Positions 33,046 to 44,938 are shown, counted from the stretch's first letter. The stretch: 64,000 nucleotides of DNA from Marinobacter qingdaonensis (GCF_034555935.1 NZ_JAYDCJ010000003.1:868001-932000); one strand, 5' to 3'. Numbers and translations: made by a program. Notes: generated by a model from the letters alone, not told the origin.

Positions 33046-33882
33046 TTACTCTTCTTCCCCCGGGCACAGATCCTGGTCCGGGTTGTTGCAAAAACCATCC
33101 TCCTCCGTGAACGTCTGATTGCCGAAGGAACCGTTCGGACGCCGCTCAATGGCCCCGACCTCAACCTTCAGCGGTGCGTCGGCCGGCAGGCTGGCCAGAT
33201 AGCTTGATGGCACCGCCACGCTGTTCACACTCGCCGGCACCCGCACGGTGTAACTGAACGGTGACAGCTCGTCGTCGTCGGGGGTCAGCACCACCTCGTA
33301 GGCAACGATGTCTGCCTCGCCCGCAAGCACAAAGCCATCGGGCTGGGTCACACATTCGCCCAGGTCATCGCCATAGGCCCAAGTAATGTCGGTGCCGTCG
33401 AACTCCGCGTCCGCCGGCGCCGCCGGTATGAAATGGGACAGCAGGGTGGTGCCGGCAATCACCCCTTCGTTCTGGATGGTGAGACGAAACTCGTAGAAGC
33501 CCTCGGGGAACCGGGCCAGAAACTCGGGCAGGGTCACCACCCGGTCGTCCGGATCCTCGGCCAACTCCGGCTCACAGAGCGGCTCTGCGCTTTCGAAGAA
33601 GTTTTCCGTCAGACGCTGGTCTTTCAATGCTTTTCTCGCATGTTCGGAGAAGATCTGCTTGCCGTCTGGCCCGACTATCCGGGCTTTGCGCCAGCCCTCG
33701 GCATCGAACAGTACGTGAAAGCCGATGTCGCCATCCGAGGCGTTGATTTCAATCAGCACCCGGCACTCGTCCAGCTCGTTGCAGGGTTCGTCGCCATGGC
33801 TCAGGCTGGGCCAGGTTGTGGCGACGAGCGCGGCTGTTAAAAAGCCCGACAGTCCGGCCAGGGATGTTCGTTGGGTAACCAT
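33046..33882 (-). CDS. Secreted acidic protein of unknown function
   Basis: 278 residues from ATG 33882, which has GGAGGA at good spacing. Signal peptide (LSGFLTAALVATTWPSLSHG, cleaved before DEPC). The mature protein is acidic and strand-rich with two plausible beta-sandwich halves (EINASDGDIGFHVLFDAEGW; ADIVAYEVVLTPDDDELSPFSYTVRVPASVNSVAVP, which resembles a fibronectin-III-type strand order). Cysteines occur in pairs (CNELDEC, LCEPE, GECV, FCNNPDQDLC) and may form disulfides. The C-terminus is short and acidic (CPGEEE) with no anchor. Family not recognised. Confidence 0.75.
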   Translation of the reverse strand: MVTQRTSLAGLSGFLTAALVATTWPSLSHGDEPCNELDECRVLIEINASDGDIGFHVLFDAEGWRKARIVGPDGKQIFSEHARKALKDQRLTENFFESAEPLCEPELAEDPDDRVVTLPEFLARFPEGFYEFRLTIQNEGVIAGTTLLSHFIPAAPADAEFDGTDITWAYGDDLGECVTQPDGFVLAGEADIVAYEVVLTPDDDELSPFSYTVRVPASVNSVAVPSSYLASLPADAPLKVEVGAIERRPNGSFGNQTFTEEDGFCNNPDQDLCPGEEE

Positions 33883-34235
33883 GATGATTCCTCCGTTTTG
33901 CCGGTTGACCGTCTTCACTGGGCGGCTTGGAGGATGTCTTCCAACAGCGCGAAGGCATCTCCCTGGGGTTCAGGAGCAGACACTTCGGCCAAGAACAGCG
34001 GAATTGAGAGTGTTTGGCCACGGAACCTACAGGACGGTGGCCCCCAGGGATGGAACGCAAGAATCGCTCCACCGGAGTAAGTTGGTGTTTTTGCTTGGCG
34101 CTCTGGGTGGGACGCGGTGAGGCTGTAAACGATGCTGACGATTTTTTCGCCTGTTTTCCCGAATCCCTGCCAGGGCAGCTTGGGAATCTATTGGAAAACA
34201 GGCGGTTGGATCCTGGTGCCGACGTTACCCGGGCG
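33883..34235. other. Intergenic stretch
   Basis: About 350 bases between two minus-strand genes. Open frames here lack ribosome binding sites and known motifs. It should hold the promoter of the secreted protein gene; nothing else is evident. Confidence 0.4.
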
Positions 34236-34682
34236 TTACCCCTGCAACGCCTGGGGTACCTGGTGCGACAGGTATTCCAGCTCAACCCGCCGGTTGGCGG
34301 CGTGGTCGTCCAGGGTGGCCAGGGGCCGGGTTGAACCCCAGGCGCTCAGCATCAGTCGGGACGCCGGCACGCCCTCCTGTTCCAGTAACCGGGCCACGGC
34401 GTTGGCCCGCAGGCGGGACAGGAACTGGTTGTAGTCTTCGGCGCCGAAGTTGTCCGAGTGGCCGTGGATACGAACGCTGGCGGTGGGATGCTGGCGCAGA
34501 TAGGCGGCGTGCTGTTTGAGCATGGCGACATCGGCGGCGTCCAGCGCATGCTTGTTGAAGCCGTAATGAAATTTCATCCGGTGCGGTCGGCGGATGTCGT
34601 CGGCCAGGGCTGCGGCGGTGAAGCCGGATGCCAGGGCGGCCTTGGCAATGAGTTCCGGGTTGTCCAAAACGAGTACGGTCAT
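34236..34682 (-). CDS. OmpA-like (peptidoglycan-binding) domain protein without visible signal peptide
   Basis: 148 residues from ATG 34682, with AAGGATC at good spacing. MKFHYGFNKHALDAADVAMLKQHAAYLRQHPTASVRIHGHSDNFGAEDYNQFLSRLRANAVARLLEQEGVPASRLMLSAWGSTRPL follows the OmpA C-terminal fold (YNxxLSxxRAxxV motif, with the GHxD loop). The first 45 residues (TVLVLDNPELIAKAALASGF) are mildly hydrophobic but have no clear signal peptide, barrel, or lipobox. Frame extension upstream gives nothing better. If it binds peptidoglycan it needs another way out of the cytoplasm. Dedicated sortase loci often carry an OmpA-like partner, but this gene is about 2.8 kb away and of different build. Confidence 0.8.
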   Translation of the reverse strand: MTVLVLDNPELIAKAALASGFTAAALADDIRRPHRMKFHYGFNKHALDAADVAMLKQHAAYLRQHPTASVRIHGHSDNFGAEDYNQFLSRLRANAVARLLEQEGVPASRLMLSAWGSTRPLATLDDHAANRRVELEYLSHQVPQALQG

Positions 34683-34985
34683 TGTTGAGATCCTTGATTC
34701 CAGTATCCGGTTCTTCTTGTTATTCCCGCTCACTATTGGTGGGCGTGGGAATAACGGCAATTGGCGAAAAGTCGATACGGCGTTGGCCCGTTCCCTGATG
34801 GCCCGATTTAATGGCATTTCTGTGACCCTGACATGACAATGGCGTCCAAATCCTGCATTGGCGCACATTTGTGGGGTCGAAACGGTTTCGCCTTTCCAAC
34901 GACTCCTATTTGAGCGCGAAAAGCGGGCGTTACTGTGGTAAAAAACAGGTTTTCAGGGACAGATTGTGATGAATTGTGACCGCCC
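34683..34985. promoter_or_regulatory. Divergent intergenic region
   Basis: 303 bases between the OmpA-like gene and the rhomboid gene. No gene seen. The rhomboid start at 34986 has only a weak upstream Shine-Dalgarno (GTGACC), so its translation signal may be elsewhere or the start poor. Confidence 0.35.
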
Positions 34986-36434
34986 ATGCTGATTATCCCC
35001 GCTGAGAACGCCGTCAACTGGAAGCGCCCGCCGTGGGTCACGCTCGGACTGATGTTCACCTGTCTGATGGTGTTCCTGTTTTACCAGGGCAGCGACAGCC
35101 GCAAGCTGGAGCAGGCGGTGTCCGAGTACCTGGCGTCGGACCTGCAGTCGCTGGAAGCGCCGGCCTACGAAACCTACCTTGAACGCGAGATTTCCATTCA
35201 GGGCGACGAGAGCCGGATCCACGAGCTCCAGCGGTTCCAGGAACTCCAGCGGGACAACGACGAGTTCTGGCTGGCCCTGAGCCTGCTTATGGATCGGGAG
35301 TTCTACCGTTACCTGGAGTCCAATCAGGACGTGCTCTGGTCGGTGCGCGACCGCGCCCGCTGGAACGAGCAGCGCAGTCCCATCGAAGCCAATTACATCG
35401 AACGGCTCAGTGCGTTCCAGCTTGGTCTGGTGCCGGCGGAGCTGTCGCTCTACACCCTGGTCACCTACCAGTTCCTGCACGGTGGCTGGGGCCACATCAT
35501 CGGCAACCTGGTGTTTCTGTTCCTGCTCGGCTTCACGGTGGAGAAAGCCCTGGGCCCCGGCCGCTTCCTGATTGCCTACCTGGTATGTGGTGCCCTGTCC
35601 GGGTTGGTGTTCACCGCCTTTTCCCTGGGCAGCCCGGTGCCGCTGGTTGGCGCCTCCGGGTCCATTTCCGGCTTGATGGGCATGTACGTGGCCATCTATG
35701 GCCTGCAGCGCATCCGCTTCTTCTATTTTCTCGGGGTCTACTTCAACTACATCAAGGCCCCGGCCATCGCCATGCTGCCGGTGTGGCTGGGCAAGGAAAT
35801 CTACGATTACTGGTTTGCCGGCGCCACCGGCATTGCCTACATGGCCCACGCCGGCGGTCTGCTTGCCGGGGCCGGACTGGTGTGGCTGCTCGGGCGCAGC
35901 TGGCTGCAGGTGCGCGAGGAATTCTTCGAGCCCGAGGCGGACGAGCAGGACGCCCGCTTCACCTCCGGCTACGGCCAGGCCATGGCCAGCCTGGGGCGGA
36001 TGGAGTTTGACCTGGCCCGCCACCAGTTCGAGGCCTTGCGTGGTCACTACCCGGACCGGCCCATCCTGCTCGAGCACCTGTACCAGCTGGCCAAGCTGCG
36101 CCCGGACCTGCCGGAGTACCGCGCTCGCACCATCGAGCTGATGAACGACGCCCTGGCGCGGCGGCAACCGGAGCAGATGATCGAAGTGTGGAAGGAATAC
36201 CTGGCCAAGGGCGAGGCCCACCAGCCGCTCGGGGCCGAGGACCACAACCGGGTGCTGTTCACCAGCCTGAAGCAGCACGACACCAAGGCCGCCGAAAAAG
36301 CGTTTGAGCGCCTGCGTGGTACCGGCGACCAGCTCCTGACCGTGGAAGCCTGCCGGTTGCTGGTGGAGGAATTCGAGAAACTGCGGATGGAGCCCAAGGC
36401 CCGGCATTATCGGCAGTTGTTGCAAGCCAACTGA
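34986..36434 (+). CDS. Rhomboid family intramembrane serine protease with C-terminal repeat region
   Basis: 482 residues. A first membrane helix (about 18-34), a long charged insert (about 36-150), then the rhomboid core: FLHGGWGHIIGNLVFLFLLG, catalytic Ser in VGASGSISGLMG (about residue 222) and His in YMAHAGGLLAG (about 285). The C-terminal 180 residues are helical and TPR-like (GYGQAMASLGRMEFDLARHQFEALRGHYPDRP; AAEKAFERLRGTGDQLLTVEACRLLV), lying in the cytoplasm. It cleaves membrane proteins within the bilayer; substrates unknown. Convergent with the zinc-finger membrane protein gene, separated by a large inverted repeat. Confidence 0.92.
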   Translation: MLIIPAENAVNWKRPPWVTLGLMFTCLMVFLFYQGSDSRKLEQAVSEYLASDLQSLEAPAYETYLEREISIQGDESRIHELQRFQELQRDNDEFWLALSLLMDREFYRYLESNQDVLWSVRDRARWNEQRSPIEANYIERLSAFQLGLVPAELSLYTLVTYQFLHGGWGHIIGNLVFLFLLGFTVEKALGPGRFLIAYLVCGALSGLVFTAFSLGSPVPLVGASGSISGLMGMYVAIYGLQRIRFFYFLGVYFNYIKAPAIAMLPVWLGKEIYDYWFAGATGIAYMAHAGGLLAGAGLVWLLGRSWLQVREEFFEPEADEQDARFTSGYGQAMASLGRMEFDLARHQFEALRGHYPDRPILLEHLYQLAKLRPDLPEYRARTIELMNDALARRQPEQMIEVWKEYLAKGEAHQPLGAEDHNRVLFTSLKQHDTKAAEKAFERLRGTGDQLLTVEACRLLVEEFEKLRMEPKARHYRQLLQAN

Positions 36435-36452
36435 CAGAATGCGGGGTCGGGG

Positions 36453-36543
36453 ATAGGTGCCCTTCCGAAACCGTGCGGAGCCATGGATGGCGGAGCCGAG
36501 CGTACAGGGATGTATTCACAGCGTGTTTCGGAAGGGCACCTAT
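36453..36543. repeat. Large inverted repeat with inner palindrome, between convergent genes
   Basis: Two perfect 19-base arms (36453-36471 and 36525-36543) flank a 53-base centre that itself contains the palindrome GCCATGGATGGC at 36479-36490 and the stretch ACAGGGATGTATTCACAGC. It lies between the stops of two convergent genes. The regular structure suggests an interspersed repetitive element that can fold into a long hairpin and may act as a bidirectional terminator. Other copies cannot be seen within this window. Confidence 0.8.
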
Positions 36544-36551
36544 TCCCGGCC

Positions 36552-38066
36552 TTACTCCTGCACCGCGAAGCTCGCCTTCGGCCCCTTCAGCGGCTCCCGC
36601 TTCTGGGCCTGCTCCAAGTAGGTGCCAATCTGCTTGTGTAACGGGTCCTGCTGGCAGCGTTTCTGGATGAAGGTCAGGAACGCCGTCGCTTTTTCCCACT
36701 GATTCAGACCGTTCGCCAGGGTCTGGGCCACCAGCAGGTAGGCCTGGGCCAGTTGCTTGCTGTCCGGGAAGCGCTTGTGGAAATCCTGAAGCAGGCGCAG
36801 CGCCAGCTTGAAGTGGCCCCGGTGGTACAGGGTCCGGGCGCAGCGTACCGCCAGTTCCGGGTCATCGAGGCGGAACTGGGGCTCGGCGTTTTGCAGGCTG
36901 TGCAGCAACGCCGCCATGCCGTCGCCGTCGTTGTGGTCGGCCAGCCAGGTGAGCAGGCGGGGATGGTACCGGTAGAGTTCCGGGACGTCGTTCCGGGCGG
37001 TCAGCAGCTGGTACAGCTGGCCGATGCGCTGGCCGTTGTCGCGGTCGCGCTTCAGGGCCTCTTTCAGCATCGACTGGACCCGGTCGTAGTTGCCGTCCTT
37101 CAGGTTCATGTCGAGGTCGGCGTCAAAGCGGGCGCTGCGATCTCGCTGGTGGTTGTCCTGTCCGTCCGAGCGGTCCTGCAGGTCCGAGGCAAAGCCCAGC
37201 TCCTCCTGGTACTGGAACAGCAGGTAGCCGAGCATGTGGAACAGGATCAGGGTGAAGGTACTGTTCAGGAAACCGGCCAGGGGCTGCGACACCCACAGCG
37301 GGAAATGAGTCATGGCAAAGTCCTGGGCCGCGCCGGAGGCCAGGGTCAGCAGGATCAGATAGCCGTACAGCAGGAAATAGGGCGCGCCGATGCGGGAGAT
37401 GAGCATGGCCAGGTTCATCGGGTTGACCGCGGCCCCCACCGAGCGCTCCATGGCCAGCACCATGATGCTGGCGGGCAGGGCCAGCACCACGAACGCCAGG
37501 GCCAGCATCATCAGCAGCGGCCCGCCGATCATGCCGGCGGTGAACACCAGCCCGCCCATCAGCACGAATACCAGAAATTGCAGGGCAACGATATCAAAAC
37601 CAGTGCCGGTAAAGGCCACCGACACCGCGGGCGGTTTCAGGTGGCCCTCGGCGGTGTGGTTGATCACGGCGTAGGTGTACTTGAACAGGGCCAGGGCCAG
37701 CACCAGCCAGATCAGGATGCCAATCAGGTTGGCGGGCGCCAGTATAGGCACCAGGGTGCAGATGGCGATCACAATCAGCGGGTCGGTGTGGAAGGGGTAG
37801 CGGAAAAACGCCCCGACCCGATGCCAGAACGGCACCACTTCGGTGGCGGCGCCCAGATAGCGCATGGCCTTGCTGCACTGGGGGCAGAGCCCACGGCGCT
37901 GGCGGGTGTCGGCGTCGGGCATACAGCGGCTGCAATAGTGCATCTGGCATTCGCCGCAATGCCATTTGGCCGGGTCCCCGGGGTGGTAATGGCAGTCGTT
38001 TTTCACAGCGGGTGGTGGTCCTGGTCCGTCAGAAAAAGCAGGCTCAATCATGACAGAAGTCAGCAT
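36552..38066 (-). CDS. Membrane protein with N-terminal B-box-type zinc finger and C-terminal TPR-like region
   Basis: 504 residues. N-terminal zinc-binding pattern about residues 25-65 (CHYHPGDPAKWHCGECQMHYCSRCM, later LCPQCSKAM) like the B-box/'putative zinc finger' found on bacterial membrane proteins. Six or so membrane helices at about 95-290 (DUF4013/Yip1-like in feel: PVSVAFTGTGFDIVALQFLVFVLMGG). The C-terminal 200 residues are helical with TPR-like repeats (GNYDRVQSMLKEALKRDRDNGQRIGQLYQLL). Alternative start is ATG 38051. Function unknown; the similar membrane-plus-repeat layout to the convergent rhomboid is notable. Confidence 0.8.
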   Translation of the reverse strand: MLTSVMIEPAFSDGPGPPPAVKNDCHYHPGDPAKWHCGECQMHYCSRCMPDADTRQRRGLCPQCSKAMRYLGAATEVVPFWHRVGAFFRYPFHTDPLIVIAICTLVPILAPANLIGILIWLVLALALFKYTYAVINHTAEGHLKPPAVSVAFTGTGFDIVALQFLVFVLMGGLVFTAGMIGGPLLMMLALAFVVLALPASIMVLAMERSVGAAVNPMNLAMLISRIGAPYFLLYGYLILLTLASGAAQDFAMTHFPLWVSQPLAGFLNSTFTLILFHMLGYLLFQYQEELGFASDLQDRSDGQDNHQRDRSARFDADLDMNLKDGNYDRVQSMLKEALKRDRDNGQRIGQLYQLLTARNDVPELYRYHPRLLTWLADHNDGDGMAALLHSLQNAEPQFRLDDPELAVRCARTLYHRGHFKLALRLLQDFHKRFPDSKQLAQAYLLVAQTLANGLNQWEKATAFLTFIQKRCQQDPLHKQIGTYLEQAQKREPLKGPKASFAVQE

Positions 38067-38180
38067 GGTTCGCAGCTACCCACTCCGCAACCTTTGTGCA
38101 TCCCTGCACCAAACCTGCACCAACTTTTCACCAACCTTTCGCCGACTTTTCGTCAAATCCGCAGCAACCCGGTTTGCGGG

Positions 38181-38191
38181 TAGACTATAAC
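38181..38191 (+). promoter_or_regulatory. Possible -10 region of the ABC exporter gene
   Basis: TAGACTATAAC contains TATAAC, one base from the consensus, 49 bases before the chosen TTG start. No convincing -35 element is seen at the standard distance. Confidence 0.3.
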
Positions 38192-38239
38192 GTGAACCCT
38201 GACGTATCGGTCAGGAGTGCCCAGTCATCCGGAGGATTC

Positions 38240-40063
38240 TTGAACCAGTATTACCGCCCGAATTCGAGCACCGAGTGCGACGCCGGTCAGCGCCAATACC
38301 AGTGGCGGGACATCTTTGCGCTCGCCCTCAAGCACAAACCCAGGCTGGTCAAGGCCAACCTGCTGGCCATTCTGGCCACGGTGATGAGTGTGCCGGTGCC
38401 GCTGCTTCTGCCGGTGCTGGTGGACGAGGTGTTGCTGGACGAGGCCGGGCCGGTGCTGCCGATCATGAATCGGCTGTTGCCGGATGGCTGGCAGGTGCCG
38501 CTGGTGTACATTGGCATGATGGTGCTGGCGGCCTTTGCCTTGCGCCTGGCGGCGCTGTCGTTCAACGTGCTGCAGTCGCGGGAATTTTCCAAGGTGTCGA
38601 AAGACGTGGTCTTCCGCATCCGGTCGCGCCTGCTCGGGCGCTTGCAGCGGGTCGCCATGTCCGAGTATGAAACCCGGGGTTCCGGCGGCATCAGCAGCCA
38701 CTTCATCACCGATCTGGACACCATTGACCAGTTTCTGGGCACCACCATCAGCCGTTTCCTGGTGGCCAGCCTGACCGTGGTCGGCACCGCCCTGGTGCTG
38801 CTCTGGGTGCACTGGCAATTGGCGCTGCTGATTCTATTGTTCAACCCCCTGGTGATCTTCGCCACCATCCTCATCGGCAAGCGGGTCAAGGAACTCAAGC
38901 GTCGCGAGAACGCCGCCTACGAGGAGTTCCAGGGCGATCTCAGCGAAACCCTGGACGCCATCCATCAGTTGCGGGCCGCCAACCGCGAGAAACACTACCT
39001 GCGCCAGCTGATTGACCGGGCCCGGACCGTGCGCGACCACGCCATCCAGTTCGAGTGGCGCAGCGACGCCGCCTCGCGGGCCAGCTTTGCCCTGTTCCAG
39101 TTCGGCGTGGACGTGTTCCGGGGCGCGGCCATGATCACGGTGCTGCTGAGCGATCTGAGCATCGGCATGATGTTCGCCATCTTCGGCTACCTCTGGTTCA
39201 TGCTCACGCCGGTGCAGGAAATGCTCAATATGCAGTACGCCTGGTTTGCTGCCAACGCGGCCCTGGGCCGGATCAACCGGCTGTTGGAGCTGAAAGAGGA
39301 GCCCCGGTACCCGGCGCTGGAAAATCCGTTCAAGGGCCGGCATACCGTGGGCCTGAGCCTGCGCGACGTGCATTTCAGCTACGACGACGAACCGGTGCTG
39401 CGCGGCATCAACTTGGAGCTCAAGCCCGGTGAGAAGGTGGCGGTGGTGGGTGCCAGTGGGGGCGGCAAGTCCACCCTGGTGCAGGTGATTCTGGGCATGT
39501 ATACGCCGCAGCAGGGCGAGGTGCTGATCGACGGCGTACCGGTCCAGCGCATTGGCCTGCCGTGCCTGCGCGAGCACGTGGCCACGGTGCTCCAGCACCC
39601 GGCGCTGTTCAACGACACCGTGCGCCAGAACCTGACGCTGGGACGGGACCAGGCGGACGCCGAACTCTGGCGGGCGTTGCGCATTGCCCAGCTGGACAAA
39701 ACCGTGGCCGACATGCCGGCACAACTGGATACCGTCATTGGCCGCCAGGGTGTCCGGCTTTCCGGGGGGCAGCGTCAGCGCCTGGCCATCGCCCGGATGA
39801 TCCTGTCCAATCCCTCGGTGGTCATTCTCGATGAAGCCACCTCGGCGCTCGATGCCGAAACCGAACACCAGCTGCACCGGGATCTGGAGGATTTCCTGCG
39901 CCAGCGTACCACCCTGATCATTGCCCACCGTCTCAGCGCCGTGAAGCAGGCCGACCGGGCCTGTGTGTTTGAAGACGGACGCATCATCGAGGAGGGCCAT
40001 CACGATGAACTTATTGCCCGGGAGGGCACCTACGCCCAGCTCTATGGTGAACGACAGCTGTGA
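38240..40063 (+). CDS. ABC exporter, fused membrane and ATPase domains
   Basis: 607 residues starting at TTG 38240, where GGAGGA lies just ahead (4-base gap); in-frame GTGs at 38192 and 38096 lack ribosome binding sites. Six membrane helices from about residue 40 to 290 (type 1 exporter fold) and an ATPase domain from about 330: Walker A GASGGGKSTL, Q-loop VLQHP, signature LSGGQRQRL, Walker B VVILDEATSALD, H-loop AHRLS. Single-polypeptide half-transporter, working as a homodimer. Substrate unknown; no accessory periplasmic or outer-membrane partner genes nearby. It is divergent from the zinc-finger membrane protein. Confidence 0.9.
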   Translation: MNQYYRPNSSTECDAGQRQYQWRDIFALALKHKPRLVKANLLAILATVMSVPVPLLLPVLVDEVLLDEAGPVLPIMNRLLPDGWQVPLVYIGMMVLAAFALRLAALSFNVLQSREFSKVSKDVVFRIRSRLLGRLQRVAMSEYETRGSGGISSHFITDLDTIDQFLGTTISRFLVASLTVVGTALVLLWVHWQLALLILLFNPLVIFATILIGKRVKELKRRENAAYEEFQGDLSETLDAIHQLRAANREKHYLRQLIDRARTVRDHAIQFEWRSDAASRASFALFQFGVDVFRGAAMITVLLSDLSIGMMFAIFGYLWFMLTPVQEMLNMQYAWFAANAALGRINRLLELKEEPRYPALENPFKGRHTVGLSLRDVHFSYDDEPVLRGINLELKPGEKVAVVGASGGGKSTLVQVILGMYTPQQGEVLIDGVPVQRIGLPCLREHVATVLQHPALFNDTVRQNLTLGRDQADAELWRALRIAQLDKTVADMPAQLDTVIGRQGVRLSGGQRQRLAIARMILSNPSVVILDEATSALDAETEHQLHRDLEDFLRQRTTLIIAHRLSAVKQADRACVFEDGRIIEEGHHDELIAREGTYAQLYGERQL

Positions 40064-40115
40064 GGGCCGGGGTGTGCATTTAGCCGGCGAATGTCGAACA
40101 TTCACCCGTGTTCGG

Positions 40116-40148
40116 TTGAAGTGCGGCCAATCGGTGCAATAGTTATAA
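40116..40148 (+). promoter_or_regulatory. Possible acnA promoter
   Basis: TTGAAG at 40116-40121 is followed after about 18 bases by TAGTTATAA (40140-40148), which offers several near-consensus -10 hexamers. The acnA start is about 36 bases further on, with AAGGAGG in between. Confidence 0.4.
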
Positions 40149-40183
40149 GAGACTCCCCATCACCACGGAAAAGGAGGCATCCG

Positions 40184-42943
<2,760 letters not shown>

Positions 42944-42951
42944 ATGGAGAC

Positions 42952-42973
42952 GCCCGGCGCACCAGCGCCGGGC
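42952..42973. terminator. Hairpin between convergent acnA and histidine kinase genes
   Basis: A perfect 9-base GC-only stem (42952-42960 with 42965-42973) and 4-base loop fill the 31-base gap between the acnA stop and the stop of the minus-strand kinase. No T run, so function as a terminator is likely but not certain. Confidence 0.6.
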
Positions 42974-42974
42974 C

Positions 42975-44918
42975 TCAACCGGTGTGCTGCTCGGCCGCCT
43001 CGGCCACGATGGGCAGTTCCAGCCAGAAGGTGGCGCCCTGTCCGGGCACCGAGTGGTAGTCCACCCCGCCGTTCATTCGAACCATCAACTCCCGGGTAAT
43101 GGCCAGCCCCAGCCCGGTTCCCCCCTTGGAGCGCTGGTCCGAGCCGTCCGCCTGGGAGAACTTCTGGAAGATGCGATCCCGAAAACTCACCGGAATGCCC
43201 GGGCCGCTGTCCTGAACGCACAGCCGCACCGAACCCAGGGTCTGTTGCGTGAACATTTCCACGGTACCACCGGCCGGTGAGAACTTGATGGCGTTGGACA
43301 GCAGGTTGTTGAGGGCCTGGTGGAAGCGCTGCTTGTCGGCATGAACGGTGACCGGCGCCAGATCCGCCAGATGCAGGCTGACCTGCCGGCCCCGGGCAAA
43401 TGGCTGGATGTTCTCCACGCTCTCCCGAACCATCGCCTCCAGGGCCTGATTTTCCATCTTGAAGCTCATCTTGCCGGCAATCAGGCTTTCGATGTCCAGC
43501 AGGTCGTTGATCAGGAAGGTCAGCTGCTGGCTGTTCCGGTAGGCAATGCCGGCCAGTTTCGAGGCCTTCTCGGGCAGTGTGCCGACGGCGTTGTTGGCCA
43601 GCAGGCCGAGGGAGCCCGAAATGGAGGTGAGCGGCGTACGCAGCTCGTGGCTGACCGTGGAGATGAACTCGCTCTTCATCTGGTCAATGTATTTTCGCTC
43701 GGCAATGTCCTGGGTGATCAGCCAGACCACCGGTTCGTTGTCGACGTCATCCAGCTGCAGGCCCTGCATCAGGAACGGGGTCAGGGCGCCGCTGGCGGTC
43801 TGGTAATAGGCTTCGATGCCGGCAAAGCGCCCGTTCTTGGCCAGTTCCTTGCGAATGCCGATGGCGCCCGTCAAAGGCCGGCCCGACCGGTCAAAGCTGC
43901 GGTCGAAGAAGGCCAGGGAGCGGGCGGCGGCGCCAAAGCTGTGCTCGAAGGCGTGGTTGGCCCGGATCAGATCGCCGGTTGTGGCGCTGAACAGACCGAT
44001 GCCGAAGGGTGCCAGCTCGAACAGACCGGAGAATCGACGCCGGGCCTGATCCTCCCGGACCAGCAGGCTGGTCAGCCAGAACGCCGCTCCGGTGAACAGC
44101 ATTATCAACATCACCAAGGCCGAACGGAACACCCAGGGGTTGGCCGGGTGCGAAGGCCAGCCGCCCCTGGGTTGGTACAGTAGGGTCCAATTGGCGCCGG
44201 GCATGGCAATGGTGCTGGTGATCGGGTTGTCCCAACGGGCGGAACGCGAGCCGTAGAACACCGCTTCCCGATTGCCGGGATCGGCCGATTTCGACAGTGC
44301 AAACTCGGCATTGGCCGGTGCCTGACTGATGCCGGCGGCCTGGTACAGTTTGTCCATGTCCAGGATCACCGACACCACGCCCCACAAGCGGTCGCTGGCG
44401 CGCTCGAAGATGGGCAGGCGGGCGGCCAACCCCTGACCGCCCTGAACCAGATTGATCGGGCCGGTGAATCGGACCTGGCGGCTGTCCAGCAGGGCCTCGA
44501 CTTCCCGCGGAGGTAGGCTCTGTTTGGTCAGGTCCAGGCCCAGGGCGGCTTCGTTGCCCTCCATCGGGTACATGAAGCGAATGACGAAATCGGGGGCCAG
44601 GCCGATGTTCCGCAGCTCCGGCGCCAGGGTGAAGATGGTCGACGCCAGATTGGCGAACCGTTCGTCATCGATGGTCGGCTCCACCGCCACGTTGGCGGCC
44701 AGGCCCCAGACCGCTTGCACATTTTGCAGGATCTGGCCCCTGAGCTTCAGGCTGATGTCGTCCGCCTCGGCTTGCCAGCGTTGGCGCACGTCATTGAGGT
44801 GGCTGGAGGTGCTGGCGGCATCCAGGGCCACGGCGACCGCAATCATCAGGGCCAGGACGCTGAGCCTTGCGGCCCAGATCAGCCTGAGTAGCGAATTGCT
44901 TCGGGACGTGTCCGACAT
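42975..44918 (-). CDS. Sensor histidine kinase with CHASE-type periplasmic domain and PAS domain
   Basis: 647 residues. Membrane helix about 13-33, a periplasmic CHASE domain about 60-255 (NVQAVWGLAANVAVEPTIDDERFANLA; LGLDLTKQSLPPREVEALL; RLPIFERASDRLWGVVSVILDMDKLYQ), a second helix about 268-290, a PAS domain about 305-415, HisKA with FISTVSHELRTPLTSISGSLGLL and ATPase motifs NLLSNAIKFSP, DSGPGIP, GTGLGLAI. No receiver is attached. The kinase core is closely similar to those of the next two genes. It ends facing acnA and begins 20 bases after the 940-residue kinase, so the three kinase genes likely form one transcript. Confidence 0.93.
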   Translation of the reverse strand: MSDTSRSNSLLRLIWAARLSVLALMIAVAVALDAASTSSHLNDVRQRWQAEADDISLKLRGQILQNVQAVWGLAANVAVEPTIDDERFANLASTIFTLAPELRNIGLAPDFVIRFMYPMEGNEAALGLDLTKQSLPPREVEALLDSRQVRFTGPINLVQGGQGLAARLPIFERASDRLWGVVSVILDMDKLYQAAGISQAPANAEFALSKSADPGNREAVFYGSRSARWDNPITSTIAMPGANWTLLYQPRGGWPSHPANPWVFRSALVMLIMLFTGAAFWLTSLLVREDQARRRFSGLFELAPFGIGLFSATTGDLIRANHAFEHSFGAAARSLAFFDRSFDRSGRPLTGAIGIRKELAKNGRFAGIEAYYQTASGALTPFLMQGLQLDDVDNEPVVWLITQDIAERKYIDQMKSEFISTVSHELRTPLTSISGSLGLLANNAVGTLPEKASKLAGIAYRNSQQLTFLINDLLDIESLIAGKMSFKMENQALEAMVRESVENIQPFARGRQVSLHLADLAPVTVHADKQRFHQALNNLLSNAIKFSPAGGTVEMFTQQTLGSVRLCVQDSGPGIPVSFRDRIFQKFSQADGSDQRSKGGTGLGLAITRELMVRMNGGVDYHSVPGQGATFWLELPIVAEAAEQHTG

Positions 44919-44938
44919 GCCTTACTGCCTTTTTGCTG

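Noticed and set aside
36453-36543. CRISPR repeat or tRNA-like structure
   Set aside because: There is only one inverted pair, no regularly spaced direct repeats and no cloverleaf with conserved tRNA bases.
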